This document shows, in pieces, positions 47,801-63,516 of a DNA stretch of 64,000 bases. Each line of letters opens with the position of its first letter. The stretch's first letter is position 1. Position numbers and translations under genes: made by a program. The notes below the pieces were generated by a model that was not told where the DNA came from, ran no database searches, and worked only from the letters and a program-made list of their open reading frames with translations. The stretch is from Tetranychus cinnabarinus (Eukaryota > Arthropoda > Arachnida > Trombidiformes > Tetranychidae): contig WHVY01000003.1 of assembly GCA_022266195.1 (NCBI GenBank), forward strand, positions 6,448,001 through 6,512,000, given 5' to 3'.

Positions 47801-50800
47801 GATGGGGAAGATGAAAATAGCGGAATGAGTAGCAAAAAAAGAGAGTGATGATGATAAAAGATTAAGACATGAAAAGATGAATCTTTGATTGGAATCCAAT
47901 TAAAGGTGAAGCAAACAATTTTTACCTTCATTATTATCTTCCTTTCTCTCTTTGCTCTGATTATTTTTTTTTCATTTCATTTCTATTTTAATTTATCTAA
48001 ATCTGGATTTGTATTATTCAATAGTCTAAATTGATTAGCTGTAAGAAGAAAGTTCAATAATTTGATTCAACCAAAGATAGATTCATCTGTAATATTGTGA
48101 ACAAGTTTCACTCAAATCACAAGATCAAGGGAAACAAATCCAATGTCTTATGAATTTGATATAAATTGTAACTTTACTAAATCGCCAATTTGCTTAAATC
48201 TAATTTTCTGGTTGTTTTCACATAAAGTAACATGTTTATTGGAATCGAATCAACTTGAAAAATTTTACTCTTCAAACTGTAGCTGGAATTGATCTGTTCG
48301 TTATCACAATAATGCAAAGCAACCTGAACATTGAACTTTGACTAAACAAGTCTAGTTATAATTGACAGTCAAACCGGGAAAGCCAAGTCTAAACCTGCCA
48401 TTAGACTTTGTTCATTGACATTAGACTTAAATTTCAACAAAATTTGGACTTTGAATCAACAGGCCAATATAGACCAACCTGAACTTTACAACAAACACAG
48501 TTAGACACAATCTGTACAATAAGGTTTGATTCCATAAAACTAAAAGTCACTTTGATTCGAAACGAAGTAAACTGTTATCAGACTTGAGCTTTCGCCGGTT
48601 TTTGAGTCAGTTTTGAGTATTTTCACTAATTAATTGTTGAATATAAACTGTAAAGAAATACAAAGAAATGAAAATGAATCCAAAAACATACCGTTTGCCT
48701 TAAACTTGCAATGGTTCAAACAATGACACTAAACCAGATGATAAACCAACACTGATAAGTTCACAAAATTTTGGTGGAAACGTTTAGTTGATTAGTTCAT
48801 GAGCTTGAATAGACCGTTTGGATAACTGCAGATGACTTTTACACTCAATGATTGACACTGAATCAATAATTTAAAGGTGGATAAATAACCCAATGGAAAT
48901 GAGCATGTTAATGATGAGGTTATTACTCGATAAGTACACAGTGTCAAGTGAACTATGTAAGTTTGTCATGAAAGATGATGTTGGATGAGAAAGATGAAAG
49001 ATAATTATGAAAGTCAGTAGATAAAATGATGAAAGAGAGAGCCAGATAGAGAGAGTATTTTGGTGTGAAAAAAGTGAGTATCTTCATCATCATCTTTATT
49101 ATCAAGTGATTCAGGTCAACAAACTGGTTTCTTCAAAAATCTATTCAATAACAAATCTCTTTATTATTTGGGTGATCTTCATCTTTATCATCTCAACTGA
49201 AAACTCATCATTTCTCCTCATCACTATGATTATTAAATGAACGGGAAAATGAAATCTAAATAATTTTCATTGATGGAATCATTGACCGAGATTATGTCTC
49301 AAAGTGTCCTCAATGAAGAGACTTGAAAAGGCCAAACGAGTGTCTTTAAAAATTACACATTGATGACATTTTTAATGTTTAATGATACTGATGATTGTCA
49401 TTAATTCAATTTATTACCCAATCAATGATGATTTATAGCGACACAATTAATTGATTCATCATTGCAATATAAAAAAACACATTAAAGAGGGAAGTTGAAA
49501 TTGTCTGAAGAGACATCTTTATTTTTAATCAGAGAAGCAACTTTTTCAACCTTTTTTCATTAATATTTATGTTTTCAATTATAACACATTTATGCTTTTA
49601 ATTAGCTTGGTAATTACCAAAATGATTAGTTAATTAAAACACAATTGACTGGATAATTGAAATGTTTTAACAATAAAGCAAACTCTCACTGGTTTGGATA
49701 AAAGTGAAAAATGAAATCTCATTTTCTGGTTTTCTGGTCTTTTATGTCTGACAATGTGAGACTCCTTGAAACTGCTAATTAACTAGATTGCTTTATGAAT
49801 GAAAATTTTGCTAACTCGAGTTGATCTCAACAAGAGTTGACTGATCAATGGGAAAAGTCAAAGTTCATCTCCAGTTTCAATGGTTTTAATAGTTTCAGTG
49901 ATGTCAATCGCGACTGTCCTCATGATATTTGTATAGACTTTTGTCCTTTTCAGTTCAATCGTAAAGACTAAAGAAGTTTGACCTCTTAAAGAGTTTAAAG
50001 CTTGGAAGCGCTGGTGGTGTTCAATAGGTTATTTTGCATCATGCTTTTCATGTCAAATCGGTATTGAATCCAACAACTCTGATGATTAAAGTCGATTTGA
50101 TTCTAATGGACTTATTTTACTGCTGAGATTTCAAAATATTCATTCATCTAGGGAAAAAATTCTTTTCTTCTCGAGTTGAATTTGGAGGTTAGATTTTCAC
50201 ATGTAAATCAAGTTAGTTTCTGATGCAATTTCCCTTAACAGTACAAAAAATCGCTTCGATTTTCGGATCATTTGCTTTTCTCCTCTTATACAGCATCCGT
50301 CGATTCAGCACTCACGAAACTTCTTCCGAAGAGAAATCGCAATATCACTCTGAACAAATTAATTTACACAATTTTTGCATTTCTTTTTTTCTTTCTGTAC
50401 TTGGTAACATAGCTTTTGCAGCTTACGATAAATTGCTGTTCTGTCTTGAAGACTTTCTCATGCTGATGAGCTTATGAACTTTGTTTAATAAGTTCAAGAT
50501 TCAAAGAGAATCACAAAATTTGCAAATTTTCAAGTCAACTTCGCTTCAAGCCTCGTATTCAAAGTAAGTTATTGATTTTGAGTTTGATGAAACCTGAAAC
50601 CGTTTCCATGAAAATACAGTTCTAATTGTGTTTGTTGCTTTTGTTTAATAAAGTTTGATTTGATTCTGATATTTTATTTATAAAGCATTGATAATAAATG
50701 GTCATTTACTCAGCCTAATAACTGGTATCAAATGATTTGTCTCATAATGATGATGTTAACCGTTTCTGGTCATCAAAAAATCATGTTTCATCAATGATGA

Positions 50801-53800
50801 TAAACAGTTGTAATTTAAATACGTTGAAATGTTATAAAGGTAAAATAAGGAACCGATTATTAGTCTAGTAGGAAGAAGAAATGATCAATTATTGTAACAA
50901 TTTTGACTGATTATTTTGAGCTTAAAAAGATGCCATCAAATGGTCAACATCACTTTCACTCTTAAACATTAATAGCACAATTTGGATGCTGTTGATTGCA
51001 ATTAGTTTTTGTTGTTGAAACCTTTCACCATTCATAATGATAATTGGCAATAGCAAAGGATTTGAATGTAAAAAGTTACGCTTTCAACAATTTCCTTGAT
51101 GTTCAACATTTTTGCATTCAAATGATTCACAATGATTATTGTAACACACATTACAAACCAGGTAAATGTATACAATTGAACAAGCCGTAAAGCAACAGTT
51201 CAATAAACTCAATTGATATGAAGTTATCAGGAAAAAACAAAATGAAAGTGAATAAATGTTTAATTGAAATACTTAGGCCTAGCAAAGTCAACAATTAGAC
51301 AATTAATTAACTTACCATTGATTATCTTGTGAGTTTCCCAGCCTTTAAGAATAGCTTTGATCTGTTGAAAGAAAAAGGTTTTTTCATTAAAATTTGCTTT
51401 TCTCATTAAAACATTGAGTTATCATTTCATTGGCAAACCAGAAACGCTTTAACCAGATTTGGTTTTTTTGGGTAAACCAGCAACAATCGATTTGATTGAC
51501 AATTGATGAACAATTAAAATTGCCTTTTCAAGCAAATTAGGATTTATTACTCTCAATAGATATTATTATTGACCTTAAATCGTTTTGAGGGTACAACGGT
51601 TTTGGGTTATTCAATGTAAGTTTTTGCATTATCCATTGAATGGTCAGTCAATGTTTGATGGCAACTTCATTTTAATATCTGTAACAATTAGAGTGGGAAT
51701 GTTAGGCTTAATGGGTGAGGTTACCTTTATTATTTGACAGAGTAAATGTTACCTAAAAAGATAACCATTCTTATCATCATCTTGTTCATCTTTTCTTTTC
51801 ATCCATTTCTCATCATGTTGAACAATGAGACAACCAGAATATACTTGAGATCAAAAAACCAGAAGTTAATTCATCAACCAAAAGAAAGGGAAGAAAACTT
51901 TTTTTGAAAAACAAAAAATGGATTTACAAGTGATTCTTTCAATTAAATTAATCGCCGCTATTATCATCATATCATGACATACATGATAACCCAAGTTGAT
52001 TACAGTTTTTTTGTGTTCAGATGAAACAATCAAATCTCAATTGTCTCAGATAATTAAATTAAACCAAAGCTATTAATAGTTAAAGAAAGATTTCATCTTT
52101 TCCTTTCTCGCAATCTTTTTTTTCAAGTTCAATGCGATGTAAAGATGATTATGAAGATGATGTATTAGTGAATCAAATTTGATAGAAAGATTCAGTTGAA
52201 ATCTCAACATGGAAAGTGAGTAAATATTTGATTAACAGAAATGAAAATGATGTTCATTAAAAGAACAGATTAATTACTCATGTTTAATCTTAAGTGATTT
52301 AGATATAGATTGAGATTACCCTTTACCCTTGAGAAGAGACATTTGGAGAAACAGAAATGCTCTTCAAATGATTCATTTCATGATGTATTATTACACCTTT
52401 TTTTATGGTCAGAAGAAGAAAAATCCATCTTCATAATCACATCTTCTTCATGAATGGGCTTAGTGGGCCGAAAAATGGCCCATCATGAAGAGAGAGAGAG
52501 AGAAAAAAAAAATAAACACAAGAATTGATAAAAATTACCAAAAAAATGAGCTTCATCTTCACCTTACAGCAAGAAATGTTAGAAAGCGAATCAAACTCAT
52601 TCCAAGAATCAATCTTATCATGAAACTTGTCATATCAGGTAAACCGCTCTTGTAACTCTTTACAGCACCAAACATCATTAGCATCATCATCATTTGGCTG
52701 ATTATTACAGGTTTCATTGCAAATCAATCAAGTTAACTTTTCCATTTTGTTAAACTTTTTATTTCACATTTTAAGCTTTTTGTTTGTTCATTTCACAAAA
52801 ATGGCTTTAAAATGGGAAAAAATTATTATCCAAAATACTGGGCCAATAGGACTGGACAAGGGTTTATATGTTAAAGGTGGGCCAAAACAGAGTTTGGACT
52901 CATTTAAATAGTTCAACATTGTTGAACCCTTTACTAAAACAAAGCCCATTTTAGTGCCAAAAAAGATGAAAATTGTTCTTCTTTTTGCTTGTTACACATT
53001 TTTTAAATGGCTTAATAATCAAGAGGGAAACTCCTTTTTTGCTTGACCATTAAACCTCTTTAACAATCAAATGAAGTCATTTTATCTACTTTTGGTAAAT
53101 TGTTTTCTTTACCTTTTTTTAATGTTTTCAGGTTACCATGAAATATTTGATTTTCATCTTCTTCTTTTTGTGAACAAATGATGTTCAACTCTTACTGTTA
53201 ATTCACTTATTAAGAGCAGATGAAATGATTAGAGTTTACCAAATTGCTGAGATTTACTGTTGTTTGATGGGTTTACATTAACATTTTGAAACCATTTCTA
53301 AATTGTTGGGTTAGTCTTTGCGGTGGTTTAAAGATGATTAAAGTCAATAGAGTTAATCATTGAAAAGTATCAACAAACATTTTTATTTTCAGCCTAAAAA
53401 GCAGATTATTATTATTGCTAATGGATCATGTTGGATTAGCTAAAGTGTGCAAAAAAAGGTTAAAACCTGTCAAAATACATATTTTTTAACTTATGATTCA
53501 GTGTTTTGATGCTAATAATTGCTATTAAAGGTTGACCTGAAAATTGTGGAAGATGCGACTTTTTCATCCCGAAATTTCATCCCAATGAGTTACTGAGGTT
53601 TACTGGTTAAGTGGTTAAATTATTACGCTTAAATTAAAAGGTTAAGTCAAGGTAATCTTATAAGCAAATTAAATGTCAATTCATCTGAAAAAGTCTCAAA
53701 CTTTCATTCAGTGACAAATAACGTTGGCGTTAATCAGGTTTCATCACTGAGAGATGAACTGATTTAGGTAATTGACTTTGAAATTTTGTTCCAATTTTAA

Positions 53801-56800
53801 CAATGAATTTCAAGAAGTGTCAAGATGAGTTTACTGACATCTTTCATGTTTAAATGAAACTCAAGATTGAAAATTTACTCAATTTGATTCAATTTACCTT
53901 TAAATTGTTTCTACTCTTTGATTATTGTATGACTTTTGACTTTTTCATTAAACTCAATTGATTCAAATATGTTAAAGGTTTTGACTGTAAATTGTTCAAC
54001 TTTTTTTCACTTCATTTTTGGGTTTCATCGTGCAATTGAAATGATTAAGGAATCAAGGCAAAAGTTAACCACTTTTTGCCTGTTGATTATCTGCTAATTA
54101 AAGTTGTAAGATGTGTATTTGATTATGATTAAACTTGAAACTGAATCAAATGGAAAGATTAATCATTTTGATAGTAAAGTGAATCAAAAGTAATTTCATT
54201 GAAATTATATTGAAAAGTCAAAGATTAGGCTTAAGTAGAATCAGAAATGAAACAATTTAACTAATTAACATTAAACATTCTCAAGATTGGGACACTTTTA
54301 ATTACCTTAAAAGTTACAATTTAGCTTCAATTCATAAATAGCAATGAGAATAAATTGTTGAACTAAATCATCAAAAGCAACATTCAATAATCCAAATGAT
54401 GGACACTTTTTGAGGTTGATTTATCCTGATGTTTTGATGAAAGTAAATTGATTAAAACTAGAAAAGCCAAACCTATTGATTGTTGGTTAAAAGATGCAAG
54501 CTAAATGATCACAATTTAAGTTAGATCAACGAGAAGATTTTAATGAGTAAACCAAATGAGAACAATTAAATTAGGTTAATCACAAGAAGAGTCACAGTGA
54601 ATGTCAAATAGCTTCAACTATTGATTGTAATTTAGTTAATCACAGTTGAACATCTTAATGTTTTCAATATTTGCTTTGATCTAAATAATGTTAACAATGT
54701 TAATTTGTATGAATAAATGGTTAATTTGAATAGTTTTATTGCATTTTTGTTTCTTCTCAGTCTCAGTTTTATCCAAATTATAATGCAAAAATTGAGTTAT
54801 CAATGTTAATTAACTGATGGTGATAATGATGATGATGATGAACTAAAAGCCGATTAAAATCACAGTTAATTAAATGATTTATTTCTGTTACTAAATGGGT
54901 AGAAAAGGTACAATTAATTGTTCATCTTTTCTGGTTCAATGTTTTTTTCTGGTTTGTATTGCATCTGCTAATGTAAAACTTGACCAAATATGATTAAAAC
55001 AACATTGTCTTGCCCTTTACTCGAGGATCGGGTTAACAGCTTAATTTATTTGTATTATTTATTAGCTAACAATTTGTTAACTTGCAACCAAATTGCAATT
55101 ATTTATGAAACAATATTGGTTAATCACGCTTCATTTTTACCCCAAAAACAAGAGTAACTCATTAATTATTATAATCAGTCCAAGTAGTCAATGAGTTTTG
55201 TATGTGTGCTCAAAGTGCAATTTACATTTTGCTTTTTTAATTGTAAAGAAAGTTCAATTTGATTAAACAACAGCTTTGCAATAGTTTTGATAATAATCAA
55301 ATGGCTTCACGTTAATCAATTGGTTATTAGTCACTTAACGCTTAACCTGAGGCAAGTTTAGTAAGGAAAAAATTGAGCCTGAAAAAGTGGCAAAAAATGA
55401 GCAAAAAAAGTATTTTCATGATTGAAGATGATTAATATGAATAGATAAGTTGCTCATAAATGGTTATTTTTTTCAACAAAAGGGAATCGTTTTCATTGTT
55501 TCAGTTGTAATTCAAGCTGGAGATTAGGAATCAATTGATGTCGCTTTGAGAAAAAGGTTTATCAGAATCAATTGATTAAGGTCAATTTACTTGTAAAATC
55601 AGTTGATTTAATAGTTTCTTTTAATCTCAAACTTTGCTAATCTGTTCACCTTTTTAAGCTTCAATAAAATCTGAAAAAATTGAATTGCTTTTGCTGAATA
55701 TTGGATATTTGAAGTTAATGAAATGTTTGCCGTAACTTGTAACATCAAAGTCTGTTTCTTGTGTTCAAAGATGATTTAATAAGATTATGATAATTTGAAA
55801 AACATTTTCATTTTGATTTATTACGAAAGGAAATTCTGATCAAATCAATGAAATAATAATGATTATAAAATATCGATGCAAAACCAATTTAGCGGGAATT
55901 CTCAAGATTATCAATTCAGTTGATATGGAGACATGAAGATGCACAAAAAAAGGTTTGATTGTTCACTTGATTACAATGCAGACTAAATTTGCCAGGAATA
56001 TGATTTCGATGATTAAGTCTTGTTATTTCACAAAGACTAACAATTAAGTCTTAAGAGCCAATAATCGACTATAATCTACCATGGAAATGACTGAAATTCT
56101 GTGTACAGTAAGAAAAGTATTTAAGATTAATCAAATACACTGAATCTGAGATTTTAAAACTATATTTTCTTCAAACTCCAAATCTTTATTGTTACAGATT
56201 TTACTAGCTTCAAGCATTGAAAATTTGTAGATTTTCATATCAAATGTAACCTAAAAATTCTTACCAATTCACTGTCCACTTCTGTAAGAGTGACCATTAT
56301 CTTTTTTTCTTAATGAACCTGCCCAATGGTTTGAGGGCAATTCAATGTCTATTAGCGTTAGAAAATGGAGTCAAAATTTTAAACAATCTGAAGACACTCA
56401 TTTGATAAATCAAACACAGTAAATCAATAGAGCCTATTTAACAAGCTGAAACAATTTGTTTTCCCAATAATAAACAATTAAACAGCAAATACAAAATATG
56501 TAATCAACTAACCAGTCAAAGGTTGAATACAATTGGAAAAGTTGATGATTTAGAAAGAAAAATTCTGAGCATCCGATAATCACACATTTGGGTTTAAATT
56601 ATTTTGGTCACATTTAACCTGAAATCTCATGATTGTATTTTAATTATAATTCAACTGAATATTGGGTTTACCAAATCTTTCACAGCTTTGGTAACAATTA
56701 AAAGTCATAATAATACACTAAAACCAGAGGGATTGTAAATAAAGAAGCAAATTCAAAGCTAATAATCATGGCTTGTATTGAACATTAACCTCTTTTTTAT

Positions 56801-59800
56801 GTTTATTTGTTAATTTGATTGATTATGTTATCATGTTGTTTCAAGCAAATTTACTTGATATTGAAATGGTTAATTGTTTCGCCTCTGGTTAATTGAATTA
56901 TCAAAAAATGAGCAAGAAAAATTGAAATTCCCGTAAAGGTTTATATCATTGAGCGAGTGTGAATTAAAGTGTGTTTACACTCATAAAGCTGTTATTAATT
57001 GTTGATTATAACACTTAATATTTACCCATTTTTGTTTCAAATAAATAAATAAACTGTTGAAATTAACTAATAGCAATCATTGACAGGCAAAATGCAATTG
57101 TGTTTGAAAGATTTATTAACAACGTAAATCACTAACAATTCAATAAACTCTTCACTTGCATTCAATGATCAATGTTTACTTTGTTTCATCGATTCAATTT
57201 GTTGTCAATCAACAATCAACAATTTATGTTTAATGGTTTGCTTTTCAATTTGAATGACATTAATCAGTGAAAGATTGTCAAATCAATTGTCAAGTTAACG
57301 GGTCAAATTGTTGAATGTTTAGTCAAATGAAGGTTAGAAGACTTGAAATTTGGTTAAATGATCACTAATGGTTTAAACGATAATTAAGTGTCTGTGAAAA
57401 TGTCTCATTATTTACAGACGGATTCCCTAATCAAATTAACATGCAAATCATTTGACTCTGCATACAAAATTGTTGATTGAAAAGATTCATAATCAAAGCT
57501 ATCATTTGTATCTTTCAATTTTCCAATTGATGGTCAACATGATTTTACTGATTGAAAATATTCATTGACATTATTTAAAATTGAACAAACTCTGGTTAAC
57601 TTCCTTATTAAATTCATTTATCAACAAAAAACAAAAATATGATTTAATCAAGTTGAACCCTTGAGCGTCACTTGAAAATGATCAACTTGATCATTAATTT
57701 AAATCATCATTACTAATATTTGCTAAGTTAATCAATGATTAAAGACAAACTATATTGCAATCAGTTAAATAAACAACCATTTGAATGTAGATTCAACTGT
57801 AATTATAATTGAAAATCAAAAGTCAAATTAACCAAAAAATAAATCTTTAAGACGAAGTTGATGGCGCCCTCTATTATCTGGTAATCTAAACATTCAACAA
57901 TTTTAACCAAATTTTCTGAATGTTTTTTAGATTCTTGAGAAATGTTCATTTTTGGTGATTATCAAGAATATTAGCGATTCATGAAATATAAATATTCCTT
58001 ATAATGAACTAGAAAACGTTGTTTTAACGAGTAATTGTTAAGTTAACCTCAAGAGCATCAATTTATTGGTCAAGTTGAATGACTTTGGTAATTGTACTTG
58101 AATGATTGTAATGATTGGGGAATATTTTGACATAGGAATGACAAAATTGTAGAAATGAAAATGTAATAAAAGGCTATTAAGGCAGAAGAAAAGTCCAACA
58201 ATGAGATTAATTCTGATCATTTTGAAGGTAAACTTTATGTTCAATGTTACCGACAGATTTCAATCTTTCCTTTGTTTTGCAGGCAATTTAAAGCAAAGCA
58301 ACAATCAACCAGAAAAATGAACATTAAGTGAACACTTAGGAATGTCATCACCATCATCATTCTCATCATTCCGTCATTATCTATGCAAAAACCCTTTAGC
58401 CTAAAGCTAATGACATACTAAATGAAAGGTTAGCAAAGGAGTGAAAAATTTCAATTTGAAAAGAGCAAAAAAAGAAAGCATTTTTCTTAATTATCTTTTT
58501 TAAAAGATTGTTTAACATTTCATTTCATGATCATGAACAAGGAATGAAAAAAAGACACATTAGTTAGGCCCAAAAAGGGCGACAAAATGTTGTTGAAATG
58601 AACCTTTGATTACCAAGAATCGGGTAAACACTTTGCAACTGCCAATAGTTGGTGTAATATGCAATTGAGCTTGAAACTAGATTCTAATTGCATTAATAAT
58701 TAATAGATTACAATGTTGTATGAGTGATAACAATTAGTAAATTTAATTGATGCGAGGCAGTTGAAGATTGGTATTAATCAAATTGAGGAAATAAGAAATG
58801 CATGTGAATCTGATCATAATGAGAGTCAAGGAAACCAATGAATTAGTGAATCTCTCACAAGAAAAATGTTAACCACAATCAAGTTAAATATGTTAAATTA
58901 TACAAATTAGCGTATAAAATGTGGATACACAGCATTTATTGCAACGGTATAAAGCAAAAGCTAATAACTAACCAAGAAGCCAAGCTTGTAAATGAACAAT
59001 TAGTGATTAGTTTATATACAAATCAAAGGTTCACCATTATGAATAAAGTTCAATTTACCATAATGACCACAAATTATGGGATGAAGAGAAACAATTAAGA
59101 TGATAGAGATGAGATGAAAATATTATGAGCAATGAATTATAAAACCTAATGAAAAGCAAGTAAAGGGTAAACATTATCAAAGGTAAAAAGATAAATAAAG
59201 CAATAAAATTGTTGGAATAATCATTAACTCTGTTTACTGAATGATAATGAACATGGAAACACCAAAGGTACCAGAAGTACCAAAAGGGTATTAATAATGA
59301 GGGAAAGGTCAGTCAATCACAAGAAGGTAACCGTAAAATTTGCTTCAAAATTTACATTCCAATGTATTCCATCATTTGCCTCATGTGATAGGAAATAATT
59401 TAATAAATTGTTCAACTTCACTTTTCAGTTAAATCAAAGGGCAACTTTAATTGTAAGTTGCAATGGTAAAGCCTTTAACCCATTAATAAACCGAAAGGCC
59501 TCACAATTGTAATTAAAAAGGCAAGATGAATTGGTAAATGAGGATTGGAAGAAGAAGGATAATTCTGGTTCGTTTGAATCGATTGTTGGTGGAATAGAGA
59601 AACTAGCTTGAAATGATAATCGAGTGAAACAAGGCTTTTCAAAGATTACTTTTTTGTCTAGTTGATTTGCATGTCAAGTTCAATTATACAAGCAAGAATT
59701 GAAAATGAGCTTTTCTTTGAAAACATTACCTCAAATATTGGCTTGTTACAAGAGGGTAACATTGATAACCATAAGAAGAGGATTCATGTTTCTCTTGATT

Positions 59801-61165
59801 CATTCTTGTTCCTTTTCTTCTTCTTTCCCTGTGCTTTTTACTTTTCAAAAATGACATGGTAATCATTCAAATATACCTTGAATTTGAAAGCCAAAACTTT
59901 GTCTAACTCAATTGGAATCTACAGATTTCATGGTAAAAAGAAACAAACCCTTTTCTTTCGCTTCTACTTTTTTTCAATTAAAATTTTGTTGTTAACGTGA
60001 TTTATTATGACCATTTTTGGGTTGCCTTTTATCCGATCATCTTTCATTGTAATTCATCTTGAAGAGCAACAGTTACAACCCTGGACAATTTGTCATCAAG
60101 AGTTGATGTGGCGATGTGGCTCAAGATGATAATGGTTATGATCAACCAAAATTCATTGACTCTATTCTGAGTAGGAGAAAGTTCATAGAGATAAAGCTAA
60201 GGTTAAGATAATGAGGTAAAATAATGAAGGTAAATGATGAATACCAGATTTTTGCAGGATAATGTTTCTCGTTTTCCAGTTTTTTAACCTTTTCTTTATG
60301 CTATTTTTTATCATTTGGTCAATCTTGAACTTATTTTTCTCCTTCCCTTGTCAAATAATAGATTTAAATACAAAGGCTGAGTTGATTAAACTGGTAACCC
60401 TTGAATGACCTTTTGTCACAATACTAAAGCGTAAATTATCACCTCAAGACTAATCACTAATTTTTAAGGTCAGTCATTATTGGATTAAGCTGATCATTAA
60501 AAATGGTAAATTCAAATGAAAGTGTTAATCATGACCAGCTTCCGTATATTGAAAGTAATCATTAAAATGGTCAAATGTTGAGGTTAAAATGTGAACCCTT
60601 TGATCAAGTAAAGTTGATAACAAATCAATATCATCTTCAATTGTGAATTATTGCCTCGTTGGAAGCAAAATTTTTGGCTAATCTTTGAATCTACAGCAAA
60701 ATTGAACAAAGTGTGTGATTAAAGGTAAGATTAATTGCTGTTGAACATGTTGCCATCATTTAATTGGAGTCAAATTTGTTCATGTCTTGGACTGAATTTT
60801 GTGTTATTTGGATAAGAAGAAATGCTTTGCCATTACATATTATTTTCATCATCATCATTATTAAACTCATGGAATAATTTTAATCGAATTTTTTTTCTCT
60901 CACTTTTACTTTACCCTTGAAAATATTTTGTTTCAAACTTGACGATTATTTCAAGGTTAATCGATACAGATGATGACAGACTTAAGTGAGCTTCAAGAAC
61001 CAGTTTCATCGTTGCTCATCAACATCATCATCTTCATCATAACTTTTCTCTTCATCTCTTCCATCTCATTAACAGAAGCGCAATTTAACCAATTCACGGT
61101 CAACCAGAATCCTCAACACTCACACAGCAAACACACACACACACACTGAAATCAAGTCAATAATA
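44831..61165. other. Long gene-poor AT-rich interval
   Basis: About 16 kb with no recognised coding region. Microsatellites seen: (GT)7 at 47762-47775, (GA)n at about 52489-52503, GATGAT at about 54822-54840, and many ATCATC/CTTCATC clusters (46630, 49085, 52680). Open frames at 47699-47931, 50223-50477, 52717-52911, 58038-58244 and 59662-59862 are short and hydrophobic or low-complexity, with no motif. It may be intergenic or the intron of a long gene that continues outside the window. Confidence 0.45.
61131..61146. repeat. (AC)n microsatellite
   Basis: Eight AC units in a C-rich leader-like stretch just before the candidate start at 61166. Confidence 0.85.
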
Positions 61166-61234
61166 ATGAATGATAATAATAATATCAACAGCAATTTCAA
61201 GCCTCAAGCTTATCCAAAACCTAAAGATGAAAAG
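61166..61234 (+). CDS. Candidate short first coding exon, unrecognised
   Basis: An ATG at 61166 opens 23 codons ending in phase 0 at AAG|GTATTA. The peptide is Asn-rich, then Pro/Lys-rich (FKPQAYPKPKDEK). The preceding ~100 nt is unusually C-rich and T-poor for this window (for example CAACCAGAATCCTCAACAC and an AC run), like a 5'UTR. No downstream exon was identified with confidence. Weak evidence: composition and a plausible donor only. Confidence 0.2.
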
Positions 61235-63516
61235 GTATTAAATTGTGTGATCAACGTTGTAATCAGATGAAAGTAAATTTAATACAATAATAAACTCTAA
61301 TTCCAACAACAAGGTTAACCATTAATATGTTTCGTACAGTAAGTCTACCTTTAGTTACGATTAAATTATTTCTTTTTTTTTTGAAGGTTTCCATTGCAAT
61401 TTGTATTGTTAGCTTTTCATTTCATTTCTTCCTTCTTTTCCCTTCAATTCATTCATTTTTCTGCCTCTGTTAATAATGTTGATATGTCTATTAACGTTAA
61501 TCTAGAGGTAAAAATAAAATTTAATATCATAATATTGCGACTAAATTGAATGTTGACTTTTGTTTTCAATTCATGAAAATTTTCGATTGCAAGTTCCTCG
61601 TTTTTTGCCAATCGCAATCAACATTGTTTCAATTGTATTGTTGCACACAATGAACTGTACACTTTGTTCATGGTTACGTTGTTAACCTCTCATCAAGTCT
61701 ACAATTACATCAGTATTACGCTTGTTGTCAATTGGTCAGGGTTATTGTCATTATTGATACCTACAACTATGATTAACCCAATACAATAAGGTTTCACTGG
61801 CTGCATTGCAAATCGCTGTGAATGACAATTTCAACAATAATGTCCATTATTGGAGTAAAATGTAAGGCTAATTAGAAATCAAACTTCAAATCAGTTTAAA
61901 TTTCACATCAGAATTTAAGAATCAATTCAAAGTCACTTCAGTAAATCAATCGGATAAACTTGAATTTGAACATTGTATCATAAACAGAAGCAAATTAAAG
62001 CTATTCATTGAATTCTGGGAGTTCAATGAATTTCTTCGTTTCTTTGGTTCATGAAATTATTACAGAATCCAATTTTGAATTTGTAAACCTGACTTTGACT
62101 TGACAAGCTTTGCGTTTAGTCGATTTTCAGTCCTTTCAAAGACCAACAGTCAATTGATTTACCTTTTCACTTTTGTTTTTCAGCTCAACAGATAACTTTC
62201 AATTATAAGTAAACGTTTTTCCGTTTGAAAAATAAGGCAAAATTAGCATGAAAATTGATTTAATATGATAATGAAACAACTAAACGTTAATAAGTCGTTT
62301 CTCATTTGGACATGAAATGGCAAAAAGGTTTTCATAATGATATAAGACAAGGTCAGACCTTCTTATGGATAATATTTAAACATTTAAAAATTTTCAGGAT
62401 TCACATTCCTTCTCTGTGTTACCATTTGAAATCAGCTTTTAATTTGCATGTAAAGGTGAAAATTGAGTTTAATTAGTCGAGTAATTATTAGTAGTTACTC
62501 TGCCTTTTCCTAGCAATTAATTTTGCTTCAAGACTCAGTGCGACTACATTTATTATGTAAAGCTAGTCTACTCTTCATAAGACTAAATATCAACTTTGAT
62601 TATCACTGCATTTATTATTGTTCAAGCTTACAATTTAACGTTTTATTAACTGATTAAAGGTGAATAGAAGGAAATTTACTGTTTTTTGTATTCATTTTTT
62701 TACCTTTTAATGTTCATTCATGAGTTAATTGTAAGTGATTGAACAAAAAAAAAAGGATAAAATGATTTGTTTTGGTGCTAAAAAATGATCATTTTTTGAT
62801 GATTTCATCTCATCAAAGGGAAGAAGGTTAATATTGATTGTTAATTGTGTAGACTTGGCCATTGCTTGACCTGATTGTTGAGTTAATTTGTTCATCACCG
62901 AGGTTGCCATTAATGTTGGTAAATATTGTTCAACATTGAACAACAAGTTGCTGGTAAACATGATTTACAATTGAGTTACAATCAAGTTAATCATGTTTAC
63001 AAAAACAGAAAGCGACTCATCTTTAACCCAAAACCTAACCTTTGTTTTGGAACCCAAAAAATCATGGTTATCCTCATATTAACAAATTCAATTTTCCTCA
63101 TTTAACCAGAATCAAGTCTAAAATGTTTTTCCATTTTTTGGGTATTTTCATTAAATATTTAAATCCTAAATCAATGTTGAACGTGTTGATTGAAGATTAT
63201 CATTAAAGCTTATCAATGAACAAATGATTATCATTAAGGAATGATCAACTAATGGAAACAATAATTTGCTATAAATGTTTACCTTATTTAAAATAATTGG
63301 GTTAAACTAATGAGAGACAAAAATCTAATACTTGGCCATTGATTAACATGAATAACAATATAAAAGCACTGGACACTCCTTGAAATATTGAGAAAAGCTT
63401 CCGATTTTTGTTGTTGTTTAACACTTAATTTATTAAACACTTAATTGATTTGCTAATTAAACCTTTATTTCTGTAATTTGTCTGTATTTTTGGGTGAAAA
63501 AACTGTGATTAGTTAA
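61235..63516. other. AT-rich interval, nothing recognised
   Basis: A minus-strand frame at 62725-62961 starts with ATG (MFTSNLLFNVEQYLPTLM) and has less biased composition than most noise ORFs here, but it matches no family and ends in low-complexity residues. Nothing else is supported. Confidence 0.35.

Noticed and set aside
50223..50477. 84-codon plus ORF with two hydrophobic segments, considered as a chemoreceptor fragment
   Set aside because: No family motif, no flanking splice-compatible exons, and length within chance expectation.
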